Source: Lichenicola sp050954785
GTDB taxonomy: Bacteria; Pseudomonadota; Alphaproteobacteria; Acetobacterales; Acetobacteraceae
Assembly: GCA_050954785.1 (NCBI GenBank)
Contig: JBPBQO010000128.1
Span: 1-64,000, forward strand
Length of the DNA stretch: 64,000 bases
Direction of reading: 5' to 3'
A program made the translations under genes and the position numbers. Under the pieces are notes generated by a model. It was not told the origin of the DNA and made no database searches. It saw only the letters and a list, made by a program, of their open reading frames with translations. Positions 7,739 to 15,717 of the stretch are shown piece after piece (position 1 is the first letter of the stretch; each line of letters starts with the position of its first letter).

Positions 7739-9661
7739 TCACTGGCAGGCAAGACATTCCTCGTAATCTGTCGACTCCGACACGATGCGCACTGGCGGTA
7801 GTGCTGCTTCGTGGTCGAACGCATCCGGCTTGTTCAACATCTCGCTGACCGCATCCGCGCGCTGGATCGACAGGCTGCGGCAGTAATACAGGCTCTTGAG
7901 GCCACGGCTCCAGGCCAGGAAATGGATCTGGTGCAGGTCGCGCTTATGGATATCGGCCGGCAGGAACAGGTTCACCGACTGGCTCTGACAGATATACGGC
8001 GTGCGATCGGCCGCATGCTCGATGATCCAGCGCTGGTCCAGTTCGAACGCGGTCTTGTAGACGTCCTTTTCCTGCTGGGTCAGGAAGTCGAGCCGCTGCA
8101 CGCTGCCCTTGTTCAGGGTGATCGAGGACCAGACCTCGTCGGTGTCATGCCCCTTCGCGGCCAGCAGCTTCTGCAGGTGCCGGTTGCGGACGGTGAAGCT
8201 GCCCGAGAGCGTCTTCTGCAGGAACACGTTGGCCGCGATCGGTTCGATGCCCGGGCTGGTGGCGCCGGTGATGATCGAGATCGACGCGGTCGGCGCGATG
8301 GCGATCTTGTGGGAGAAGCGCTCCATCACCCCATAGTCCGCGGCATCCGGGCAGGCCCCCTTCTCCTCGGCAAGCATGCGCGACGCGGCATCCGCCTGGG
8401 TACGGAGGTGCTGGAACATGCGCTTGTTCCAGACCTTGGCGATGACGCTCTCGAACGGGATGGTGTTGGCCTGCAGGAAGGAATGGAAGCCCATCACGCC
8501 GAGACCGACCGACCGCTCGCGCGCGGCCGCATATTTCGCCTTGGCCATCTCGTCCGGCGCGCGGTCGATGAAGTCCTGCAACACATTGTCGAGGAACCGC
8601 ATGACGTCCTCGATGAACAGCGGATGGTCCTTCCAATCGAACCACGTCTCCAGGTTGAGCGAGGATAGGCAACACACCGCGGTGCGCTGCTTGCCGTACT
8701 GATCGACGCCGGTCGGCAGGGTAATCTCGGCGCACAGGTTGGAGGTCTTGACCTCGAGCCCGGCCAGCTTGTGGTGCTCCGGCCGCGCGTTGTTCACGTG
8801 GTCCGAGTAGATGATGTAGGGCTCGCCCTGCTCCATCCGCGCGGTCAGGATGCGTATCCACAGGCTGCGGGCCGACACCTTGCGGATGTGGCTGTGGTCC
8901 TTCGGCGAGGTGAGCGCCCACTCCTCGTCCGCATCGACCGCTCGCATGAAGGCGTCGCTCACCAGCACGCCGTGATGCAGGTTCATCGCCTTGCGGTTCG
9001 GATCGCCGCCGGTCGGACGGCGCATCTCGATGAACTCCTCGATCTCCGGGTGCGACACCGGCAGATACACCGCCGCCGAACCCCGGCGCAGCGAGCCCTG
9101 GCTGATCGCCAGCGTCAGGCTGTCCATCACCCGGATGAACGGGATCACGCCCGAGGTCTTGCCATTGGCGCCGACATTCTCGCCGATCGAGCGCAGATTG
9201 CCCCAGTACGAACCGATGCCGCCGCCTTTCGAGGCCAGCCAGACATTCTCGTTCCAGAGGCCGACGATGCCTTCGAGGCTGTCGGTGGCCTCGTTCAGGA
9301 AGCACGAGATCGGCAGGCCGCGCGAGGTGCCGCCGTTCGACAGGATGGGGGTCGCCGGCATGAACCAGTGCCGGGACATGTAGTCGTAGATGCGCTGGGC
9401 GTGCGCCGCGTCGTCGCCATAGAAGCTGGCCACGCGGGCGAACAGGTCCTGGTAGCTCTCGCCCGGCATCAGATAGCGGTTGTCCAGTGTGGCCTTGCCG
9501 AAATCGGTGAGCAAGGCATCGCGCGACCGGTCGACACGAACCGGATGGTGACCCTCGAACTGGACCACATCGTCCAGCAGGCCTCGCCCATGCTGCTCGG
9601 CGCCAGGCAGCTCGACGTCGTTCATCGCCGGCGCGGTTTCTCCGGCTTCGTGAAGGGTCAT
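7739..9661 (-). CDS. nrdA: Ribonucleoside-diphosphate reductase alpha subunit (class I)
   Basis: Reduces ribonucleotides to deoxyribonucleotides. Landmarks: PATPILSNGGT, LPISCFLNEATDS (first redox Cys), NLCAEI (active-site Asn-x-Cys-x-Glu), AVCCLSSLNLETW (second redox Cys), SLYYCRS (the Tyr-Tyr radical-transfer pair) and a C-terminal ECLACQ whose Cys pair shuttles electrons from thioredoxin or glutaredoxin. At 640 aa it is short for NrdA: there is no N-terminal ATP-cone, so the usual dATP overall-activity switch appears to be missing. No nrdB is adjacent in this window; downstream is the desaturase. Upstream there are two NrdR-like boxes (see 9743-9790). A thioredoxin reductase gene lies elsewhere in the window. 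Confidence 0.95.
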   Translation of the reverse strand: MTLHEAGETAPAMNDVELPGAEQHGRGLLDDVVQFEGHHPVRVDRSRDALLTDFGKATLDNRYLMPGESYQDLFARVASFYGDDAAHAQRIYDYMSRHWFMPATPILSNGGTSRGLPISCFLNEATDSLEGIVGLWNENVWLASKGGGIGSYWGNLRSIGENVGANGKTSGVIPFIRVMDSLTLAISQGSLRRGSAAVYLPVSHPEIEEFIEMRRPTGGDPNRKAMNLHHGVLVSDAFMRAVDADEEWALTSPKDHSHIRKVSARSLWIRILTARMEQGEPYIIYSDHVNNARPEHHKLAGLEVKTSNLCAEITLPTGVDQYGKQRTAVCCLSSLNLETWFDWKDHPLFIEDVMRFLDNVLQDFIDRAPDEMAKAKYAAARERSVGLGVMGFHSFLQANTIPFESVIAKVWNKRMFQHLRTQADAASRMLAEEKGACPDAADYGVMERFSHKIAIAPTASISIITGATSPGIEPIAANVFLQKTLSGSFTVRNRHLQKLLAAKGHDTDEVWSSITLNKGSVQRLDFLTQQEKDVYKTAFELDQRWIIEHAADRTPYICQSQSVNLFLPADIHKRDLHQIHFLAWSRGLKSLYYCRSLSIQRADAVSEMLNKPDAFDHEAALPPVRIVSESTDYEECLACQ

Positions 9662-9742
9662 GCTGAGCTCTCCTGGATGGTCCTGGCCGGGAGTACCGGC
9701 CGTGGGAGTCGCTCGGTCGTCGGCAGCTCCTGTCGACGCATT

Positions 9743-9790
9743 ACGCTACATATGGCGTCGGATTTCCAGGCTGGACGCTACATTTATGTC
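9743..9790 (-). promoter_or_regulatory. Pair of NrdR-like boxes upstream of nrdA
   Basis: Two 16-bp elements, acgctacatatggcgt at 9743-9758 and acgctacatttatgtc at 9775-9790, begin 32 bp apart, about three helical turns. They share the 10-bp core acgctacat plus a following t, and resemble the NrdR-box consensus (acaCwAtATaTwGtgt), the first better than the second. NrdR boxes characteristically occur in tandem at this spacing in front of ribonucleotide reductase genes. They lie 82-129 bp upstream of the nrdA start, compatible with covering its promoter. Confidence 0.6.
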
Positions 9791-9912
9791 TGAGCCAGTG
9801 CCTGGATACCACGGCCTCGTCGCTGGGATCGCTTTCACTTCAAGCTGCTAAGGCAAGATGTGCACGTGATCCACAAGCGGTCGATTGCCGGTGAATCGGC
9901 ACGGTCGTCTTC

Positions 9913-10407
9913 TTAGAGACTCGCCGGCGGAGCGCCTCGCTCGGCGTTCCGCTTCAGGCTCTCCAGCCAGATCTGGTGATAGGTCTGCATCCGGTTGGGT
10001 GCCAGCACGCTCTGCGCCCGGGCTGCCAGACCGTTCTGGTTCTCCTCGGTCAGCACATGCGTGCCGCCATCGACCGGTTCGAGCAACCAGCCGTGATAGA
10101 CGTCCATGCCGAGACCAACGCCCGTCCAGCCGAGATGCTGGAACGGCACGAACTGGCCGACCACGGACTCGATGGCGAGGCCGAACGTCTTCCAATGGAA
10201 ACGGGCACCGGGCGACAAGTCGGCCGCGTTGCCGTCGATGACCACGTCCTTGGCATTCTCGTACCAATCCGGCCAAAGCCTGGCACGGATCAACCAGGCC
10301 CAGATCCGCTCGGGAGATGCCGCGATCAGGATCTCGTTGCGGACATGCACCGCAGTGGCAGTCGGACGATAGGCCTCGGGCCAGTCGATACCGGGCATAG
10401 GCAGCAC
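9913..10407 (-). CDS. SRPBCC (START/Bet v1-like) family protein
   Basis: 164 residues. The N-terminal EILIAASPERIWAWLIRARLWPDWYE is the usual first strand plus helix of polyketide-cyclase/CoxG-like SRPBCC proteins, followed by a beta-rich core (GARFHWKTFG, THVLTEENQNG) and a long C-terminal helix that closes the hydrophobic cavity (TYHQIWLESLKRNAE). The family binds hydrophobic ligands; no substrate can be inferred. It stands alone between guaA (same strand, 241 bp upstream) and nrdA, with its own likely promoter in 10408-10648. ATG at 10398 (MPGIDW) is an alternative start. Confidence 0.75.
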   Translation of the reverse strand: MLPMPGIDWPEAYRPTATAVHVRNEILIAASPERIWAWLIRARLWPDWYENAKDVVIDGNAADLSPGARFHWKTFGLAIESVVGQFVPFQHLGWTGVGLGMDVYHGWLLEPVDGGTHVLTEENQNGLAARAQSVLAPNRMQTYHQIWLESLKRNAERGAPPASL

Positions 10408-10648
10408 TCCAGAGGATTGGAAAGCGTAACCCTCGATCCTGACCGTCGTTGCCGGGCCACCAGTGCGAGATGCGCGGACGAGATCGGCGGAGTGGGTGGC
10501 CCTTCAGCTGGGTCCGACACCGGCATCGTGGCACGCTTTGGTGCTCTGAAGGCGATGAAACGGGACACGAGGACCGGGTAAGACAACACGCCGCAATTGG
10601 CGGGCGGCGAAGATCACCCGCAATACGCTATCGCCGCCTGTTGGCTTC

Positions 10649-12220
10649 TCACTCCCACTCGATCGTGCCGGGGGGCTTCGATGTGATGTCATACGTTACC
10701 CGGTTGACGCCACGGACCTCGTTCACGATCCGGCCGGCGGTGCGGGTCAGGAACCCCATGTCGAACGGATAGACTTCGGCGGTCATGCCGTCGGTGCTGG
10801 TCACGGCCCGGAGCGCGCAGGCCCGGTCGTAGGTGCGGCCGTCGCCCATGACGCCGACGGTGCGGACCGGCAGCAGCACGGCGAACGCCTGCCAGATCGC
10901 GTCGTACAGACCGGCGGCGCGGATCTCCTCGAGGAAGATGGTGTCCACCTTGCGCAGCACGTCGAGCTTCTCGCGGTCGATGTCGCCGGGGATGCGAATC
11001 GCCAGGCCGGGCCCGGGAAACGGGTGCCGTCCGACGATGCTCTCCGGGATGGCGAGCTCGCGTCCGAGCACCCGCACCTCGTCCTTGAACAGCTCGCGCA
11101 ACGGCTCGACCAACTGCATGCGCATCGTCGCGGGCAGGCCGCCGACATTATGGTGGCTCTTGATGGTTACCGACGGCCCGCCAGTGAACGACACGCTCTC
11201 GATCACGTCCGGATACAGGGTTCCCTGGGCCAGGAAGTCGGCGCCCCCAAGGGTCTTGGCCTCCTCGTCGAACACCTCGATGAACAGGCGGCCGATGGTC
11301 TTGCGCTTGATCTCGGGGTCGGTCACGCCGGCCAGCGCGTCGATGAACAGGTCGCTGGCATCGCGGTGGATCAGGCGGATGTTGAAGCGGCCGCGGAAGG
11401 TGGTGACCACCTCCTCAGCCTCGCCGGCGCGCAGCATGCCGTGATCGACGAAGATGCAGGTGAGCTGGTCGCCGATCGCCTCATGGATCAGCACCGCCGC
11501 GACCGAACTGTCGACGCCGCCGGAGAGGCCGCAGATCACCCTTCCCTTGCCGACCTGGGCACGGATCCGCTCGATCTCCAGGTCGCGGAAGCCGGCCATG
11601 GTCCAGTTGCCGCGGCAGCCGGCCACGTCATGGGTAAAGTTGCGCAACAGGGCGGCGCCATGCGGCGTGTGCACCACCTCGGGATGGAACTGCACGCCAT
11701 ACAGGCGCCTGCCCTCGTCGGCGATGATCGCGAACGGCGCACCGGCGCTGACCGCGACCGCGCGGAAGCCGGGAGGCAGCCGGGTCACCCGGTCGCCGTG
11801 ACTCATCCAGACCTGCTCGCGGGCGCCGCGCTGCCAGATGCCGCGCAGCAGGGCGGAGTCTTCCACCACCTCGACATGGGCCCGACCGAACTCGCGGTGC
11901 TCGTGAGTCTCCACCTCGCCGCCGAGCTGGGCGCACATGGCCTGCTGGCCGTAGCAGATACCCAGCACCGGTACGCCCAGGGCGAACACCTCGTCGGGAA
12001 TACGCGGGGCGCCGGCGTCGAGCACGCTGGCGGGACCGCCGGAGAGAATGATGCCGCGTGGTCCGAACCCGGCGATCCGGGCCGGATCGGCGGTGAACGG
12101 CCAGATTTCACAGTAAACGCCGCTCTCTCGCACCCGTCGGGCGATGAGCTGGGTCACCTGGCTGCCGAAATCCAGGATCAGGACCCGGTCCTCGTGCAGA
12201 ACGGTCTCGAGCTCGCTCAT
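10649..12220 (-). CDS. guaA: GMP synthase (glutamine-hydrolysing)
   Basis: Converts XMP to GMP using glutamine and ATP. The N-terminal class I amidotransferase has the nucleophile in GICYGQQAMC and the His/Glu of VQFHPEV. The ATP-pyrophosphatase domain has the PP-loop LSGGVDSSVAA, and the C-terminal dimerisation domain ends DITSKPPGTIEWE, the standard GuaA terminus. The frame extends upstream to 12262, but homologues begin near MSELETVLHEDRVLILDFG, so I place the start at ATG 12220, giving 523 aa. The 100 bp to the divergent lipoprotein gene (12221-12320) hold both promoters. Confidence 0.97.
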   Translation of the reverse strand: MSELETVLHEDRVLILDFGSQVTQLIARRVRESGVYCEIWPFTADPARIAGFGPRGIILSGGPASVLDAGAPRIPDEVFALGVPVLGICYGQQAMCAQLGGEVETHEHREFGRAHVEVVEDSALLRGIWQRGAREQVWMSHGDRVTRLPPGFRAVAVSAGAPFAIIADEGRRLYGVQFHPEVVHTPHGAALLRNFTHDVAGCRGNWTMAGFRDLEIERIRAQVGKGRVICGLSGGVDSSVAAVLIHEAIGDQLTCIFVDHGMLRAGEAEEVVTTFRGRFNIRLIHRDASDLFIDALAGVTDPEIKRKTIGRLFIEVFDEEAKTLGGADFLAQGTLYPDVIESVSFTGGPSVTIKSHHNVGGLPATMRMQLVEPLRELFKDEVRVLGRELAIPESIVGRHPFPGPGLAIRIPGDIDREKLDVLRKVDTIFLEEIRAAGLYDAIWQAFAVLLPVRTVGVMGDGRTYDRACALRAVTSTDGMTAEVYPFDMGFLTRTAGRIVNEVRGVNRVTYDITSKPPGTIEWE

Positions 12221-12320
12221 GATACTGGGCCTTGGCAGACTGACGGGTGCGCGGGATCGCATTAATGCTGGGGCTTGCTATACCGACCGTGCCGGCCGAG
12301 AGCCAGGGTGGAGAACGACC

Positions 12321-12761
12321 ATGTGCCATACCCAAGGCGGGCTACGCCGACCGCGCCCATCCTGCATGATCGTTCTGGCAGCCGGTCTGGCGTTGGCTGG
12401 ATGCGGCGGCCCGACCCCGAATGATCCGATCGGTGAGTGGACCGGGACGCTTGTCACCGAAAAAGGGTCCTGTCCTGACGGCACGCCGTCAAGGCTGCTG
12501 GTCGGCCGCAAGACCGTGTCCTTCATCCCGGCCGGCGGCGTGCTGGTCCTGCAAGGCAAGCGCGCGGCGGACCGTAACCGGCTGCATGCACAGCAACAGT
12601 TGCAGGACATGAACCACAAGCCGCTGCCGATGGTGTTCGAGGGCGGCCTCGCCCAGGACGGCAGCCATATCGACGGCACCTACGGCACCCCATCCTGCCG
12701 GGCGCATATCGGCCTCTATCGCCCGGCCGACCATCCGCTGGAGCGGGCACTCGGCAACTGA
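12321..12761 (+). CDS. Small lipoprotein of unknown function
   Basis: 146 residues starting at ATG 12321, preceded by GGTGGAGAA. A signal peptide ends in the lipobox LALAGC at about residues 28-33, so the mature protein is a lipid-anchored Cys protein. The mature part has two conserved-looking cysteines (GSCPDGTPS and TPSCRAHIGLY) that may form a disulfide, and a GGLAQDGSHIDGTYGT stretch typical of a small beta-barrel. I do not recognise a family. It is divergent from guaA and 70 bp upstream of tRNA-Arg. Confidence 0.75.
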   Translation: MCHTQGGLRRPRPSCMIVLAAGLALAGCGGPTPNDPIGEWTGTLVTEKGSCPDGTPSRLLVGRKTVSFIPAGGVLVLQGKRAADRNRLHAQQQLQDMNHKPLPMVFEGGLAQDGSHIDGTYGTPSCRAHIGLYRPADHPLERALGN

Positions 12762-12831
12762 AACGCCGGAAGCGATCGGTGGGGCTTGCGAACCAATTGA
12801 CCTTCCGCTACATCCCGGCCCCACGGCCCAA

Positions 12832-12908
12832 GCACCCGTAGCTCAATTGGATAGAGCACCAGACTACGAATCTGGGGGTTGGAAGTTCGAGTCTTTCCGG
12901 GTGCGCCA
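12832..12908 (+). tRNA. tRNA-Arg (anticodon ACG)
   Basis: A full cloverleaf can be drawn: acceptor GCACCCG (12832-12838) with CGGGTGC (12898-12904), D-stem GCTC/GAGC, anticodon stem CCAGA/TCTGG around the loop CTACGAA (anticodon ACG at 12866-12868, read as ICG after deamination), T-loop TTCGAGT, discriminator G and an encoded CCA (12906-12908). The wobble adenosine requires TadA. Confidence 0.95.
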
Positions 12909-12962
12909 TTCCGTCCACTGATCCTGTTCAGGGATGGGCAAATAGGCGCTGGCCATTATCCA

Positions 12963-12996
12963 ACAAAAATTCCCCTCATTCATTGAACGAGGGGAA
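12963..12996 (-). terminator. Intrinsic terminator of the CBM60 protein gene
   Basis: Eight-base perfect stem TTCCCCTC/GAGGGGAA (arms 12989-12996 and 12970-12977, loop of 11) followed on the minus strand by five U residues (bases 12969-12965 are A on the plus strand). It lies about 35 bp after the stop of the gene ending at 13031 and reads in that direction only, since no U-run follows on the plus strand. It also separates that unit from tRNA-Arg. Confidence 0.8.
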
Positions 12997-13030
12997 ATGT
13001 CATCCGGTCGGATGTTGTTTCGTTGATAGG

Positions 13031-14269
13031 CTACTTGATTACGGTGACCGGAGCGTTTTGCGCAAGCCAGAATGCCGCGGCGTTCAGGCTCTCGGAAGCC
13101 GTTCCGGTATTGGCGATCACTGCGCCCGCACCGGTATAGTTCTCGACGCTATAGTCCGTCGGGATTGCATTGGCTGCCACGAGTTTCGTAACTGCGGCCG
13201 CTACGTCCTCGACGAATGTCGGGCTATCGCCGGGCGAAAAGACGATCGACGTGCGGATCCCGTTGGCGATGCCCCATCTGATCTGCGCTTCGATGAACTC
13301 AGGCCATCCCGCGCCGAGGCTGATGAAGTTCGTTGCAGGAATATCGATGGCGATGGCGCCACCATACAAGCAGGCCTTCGCCAGGTTGCCCCAGACCTTA
13401 TCGGTCGCACCGAAGGTGCCACCGAGCGATGCGGCATTTCCGCCCGGCGTGGCGAACGGCGCGATCGTGACCTTCGACAAGGCAGCGCGCGACCGGACAT
13501 TATCCATCCAGACCTTGACCGCCTTCAGGTCCGAAGCCGTGTAACTCTCCGTCGATCCACCCAGGTTGAGGTTGATATACTGCGGAACCCAGCCGGAGGC
13601 AGCGAGATAGCTATCGTAAGCATTGCCTTTATCGAAGAAGCCGTTCTGTCCAGCCTCGAATACACCGCCGCCATAGGGCTGGAACGCGGTCAGAATACCG
13701 CGATCGACAGCGGCGGTCGCTGCGCTGACTGCACTACCGTGGATATAAACTCCGCCACGGCCTGTCGCGAGCAGGTTGGCAACGCTGGCAGTGGTGAGGT
13801 TGGCAAAGCCGAAATCACCACCAACAAAGACATTCCTGGTTTGAATGTTGAAGCTCACACTTCCTGGCTTGCTGAATTTTGTATCGGCGATCGTCGTGCT
13901 ACCATCGAACGTTAGCATGTTGACGTAGAGATTGCGATCCTTGGCAGCGGACCCGCCGTAAAGATCGTTCAGGAATTTTACAGTGACGACGTGCTTTCCT
14001 GTCCCCCAGGAACCGAGAAGCATGAAGTTCTGCGATGCTCCGGCACTGTGCAGCGCCGTTGCCGTCAGCTTGTTGTTGACCTGGACGCCGTCGACAGCAA
14101 CCGAGAACAGTGCATCTCCATTATAGGCATCCTCGGACATGTTGAGGACAAGCGTATCGGTCGCCATGGCATACGCTTGATCATGAAATGCAGTTGCTGA
14201 TATCAATCCAAGTCCGACAAGGACGGCTCGTCCGGCTGACCGGATCGGTAAATGATTGATGTGGGTCAC
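13031..14269 (-). CDS. Secreted protein: N-terminal CBM60-like xylan-binding module plus unknown C-terminal domain
   Basis: 412 residues from GTG 14269, which has AAGGA 8 bases upstream (an ATG at 14332 is possible but has no ribosome site). A signal peptide (AVLVGLGLISATAF, cleavage near AYA-MA) predicts export. Residues about 38-125 match the calcium-dependent CBM36/60 xylan-binding fold: TDTLVLNMSEDAYNGDA, SVAVDGVQV, GSWGTGKHVVTVKFLNDLYG, DRNLYVNMLTFDGS. The C-terminal about 270 residues (from NVFVGGDFGFANL) are shared with the paralogue at 14677-15717. They contain FPGWPEF-like aromatic and acidic patches, GAGWPEFIEAQIRWGIANGI and TDYSVENYTG, which could be a TIM-barrel-like hydrolase, but I recognise no catalytic family. 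The gene has its own terminator and an AT-rich upstream region (14270-14615). Confidence 0.75.
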   Translation of the reverse strand: MTHINHLPIRSAGRAVLVGLGLISATAFHDQAYAMATDTLVLNMSEDAYNGDALFSVAVDGVQVNNKLTATALHSAGASQNFMLLGSWGTGKHVVTVKFLNDLYGGSAAKDRNLYVNMLTFDGSTTIADTKFSKPGSVSFNIQTRNVFVGGDFGFANLTTASVANLLATGRGGVYIHGSAVSAATAAVDRGILTAFQPYGGGVFEAGQNGFFDKGNAYDSYLAASGWVPQYINLNLGGSTESYTASDLKAVKVWMDNVRSRAALSKVTIAPFATPGGNAASLGGTFGATDKVWGNLAKACLYGGAIAIDIPATNFISLGAGWPEFIEAQIRWGIANGIRTSIVFSPGDSPTFVEDVAAAVTKLVAANAIPTDYSVENYTGAGAVIANTGTASESLNAAAFWLAQNAPVTVIK

Positions 14270-14615
14270 GTGCGTTTCCTTACTGACCCGAATTGAATAT
14301 CGGGTGCCTGGAAAGCAATGATGACAGCTCACGACAGATAAAGGAAACCGTTATTGACGATTTTTTTACGATAATTTCGTCTCGTTATATTAACGTCTTG
14401 TCGAAATTTGACATTGTTGCCCGCTGTTTATTTCAACGGGAATAATCCCGGTTTCTGAGACCTGTTTTGCTACTTTAAGTAGAGTGATGAACGCATAACC
14501 TGGGATTTAAACTTTAAGGTAGTAGAAAGAGTTTTTTTTATCTTTGAGGTTGAGCTTCGATAAGGTCGCGCCTGTCTACGTGTGACGATCGCCTTCTCGA
14601 CAGGCACAACAGAAT

Positions 14616-14646
14616 GCTCTCTCCTCGCTCAGAACGAGAAGAGAGC
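14616..14646 (-). terminator. Hairpin after the second paralogue
   Basis: Arms 14616-14627 and 14635-14646 pair over 12 positions with one mismatch around a 7-base loop. It lies 30 bp after the stop of the minus-strand gene ending at 14677. The following bases on that strand (ATTCTGTTG) are only moderately U-rich, so it may be a weak terminator or a 3'-end stabilising hairpin. Confidence 0.55.
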
Positions 14647-14676
14647 GATAATTGAAAGCGCTTTGACGATCCTTGA

Positions 14677-15717
14677 TTATTTGTGAGCCGCGACGGGAGC
14701 GTTCTTTGCCAACCACAAAGCTGCGGCATTCAGGCTCTCGGATCGATTTTCCACCGCCGCAATGGTAGCCCCTGCCCCGGTATAGTTTTCGACGCTGTAG
14801 TCAGTCGGGATTGCGTTGGCAGCGACGAGTTTGGCAACCGCGGCAGCCACATCCTCGACAAAGGTCGGGCTATTGCCGGGGGAGAAAATCACCGATGTAC
14901 GGATCCCGTTGGCAATACCCCACTTGATCTGGGATTCAATGAATTCAGGCCAACCGGCACCAAGATTGACGAAGTTCGTCGCAGGAATATCGATTGCGAT
15001 CGCACGACCGTACAGGCAAGCCTTTGCAAGATTACCCCAAACCGAATCCGTTGCCGAAAACTTACCGCCCAAAGCAGAAACATTACCGCCCGGGGTTGCG
15101 ATCGGAGCTATGGTGGCACCAGCGAACGCTGACCGCGAGCGGACGCGATTCATCCAGGTCTTGACCGATGCAAGGTTCGATGCCGAATAGCCTTCGACCG
15201 GACCATTCAGGTTGAGATTGATAGATTGCGGAACCCAGCCCGAGGCAGCCAAATAGCTGTCATAGGCATCACCCTGGTTGAAGAAGGTATTCTGTCCGGC
15301 TTCGAAAACACCACTTCCGTAAGGCCGGAAGGCTGTGAGGATGGCACGATCAACAGCGGCTGTTGCCGCACTGACCGCACTGCCATGCAGGTAAACCCCT
15401 CCACGGCCTGTCGCCAACAAACCCGAGACGCCGCGCGTGGTCAGATTCGTGAAGCCGACATCACCACCGATAAAGACGTTCGGTGAGGCATTCGACGCCT
15501 GCGGTGTTGTCGCCGCCTGTGTATCGTCGGCCTGAGTTCCATCCATTGGAACCGTAAGTGATGGACTTCCCGTGTATGCATCGTCGGACGCGTTGACAAC
15601 CAGCGTGTCCGCACGAGCGGCTCGCGCAGCAGTATATTCAGACATCACTGAAACAAGTGCAAGCCCTGCAAACACAGTTCGTTTAATCGAGCGGGAGGGT
15701 TTAAAGGCAGATGTCAT
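14677..15717 (-). CDS. Secreted paralogue of the CBM60 protein with a largely deleted binding module
   Basis: 346 residues; ATG 15717 is preceded by AAGGA. The signal peptide ends near ARA-ARA. The mature start ADTLVVNASDDAYTGSPSLT is the first strand of the CBM60 module seen in the neighbour, but after VPMDGTQADDTQ the sequence jumps into PNVFIGGDVGFTNL: roughly 70 residues of the module (the calcium/sugar face with NDLYGG and DRNLYV) are gone. From there to the end the two proteins are closely alike, including LLATGRGGVY, NYTGAGA and the terminal SLNAAALWLAKNAPV. The copy therefore keeps the unknown domain under selection while losing sugar binding. The two genes are arranged in tandem on the same strand, which suggests duplication. 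Confidence 0.75.
   Translation of the reverse strand: MTSAFKPSRSIKRTVFAGLALVSVMSEYTAARAARADTLVVNASDDAYTGSPSLTVPMDGTQADDTQAATTPQASNASPNVFIGGDVGFTNLTTRGVSGLLATGRGGVYLHGSAVSAATAAVDRAILTAFRPYGSGVFEAGQNTFFNQGDAYDSYLAASGWVPQSINLNLNGPVEGYSASNLASVKTWMNRVRSRSAFAGATIAPIATPGGNVSALGGKFSATDSVWGNLAKACLYGRAIAIDIPATNFVNLGAGWPEFIESQIKWGIANGIRTSVIFSPGNSPTFVEDVAAAVAKLVAANAIPTDYSVENYTGAGATIAAVENRSESLNAAALWLAKNAPVAAHK

Noticed and set aside
11024..12265. 413-codon plus-strand frame over guaA
   Set aside because: guaA is unmistakable on the minus strand.
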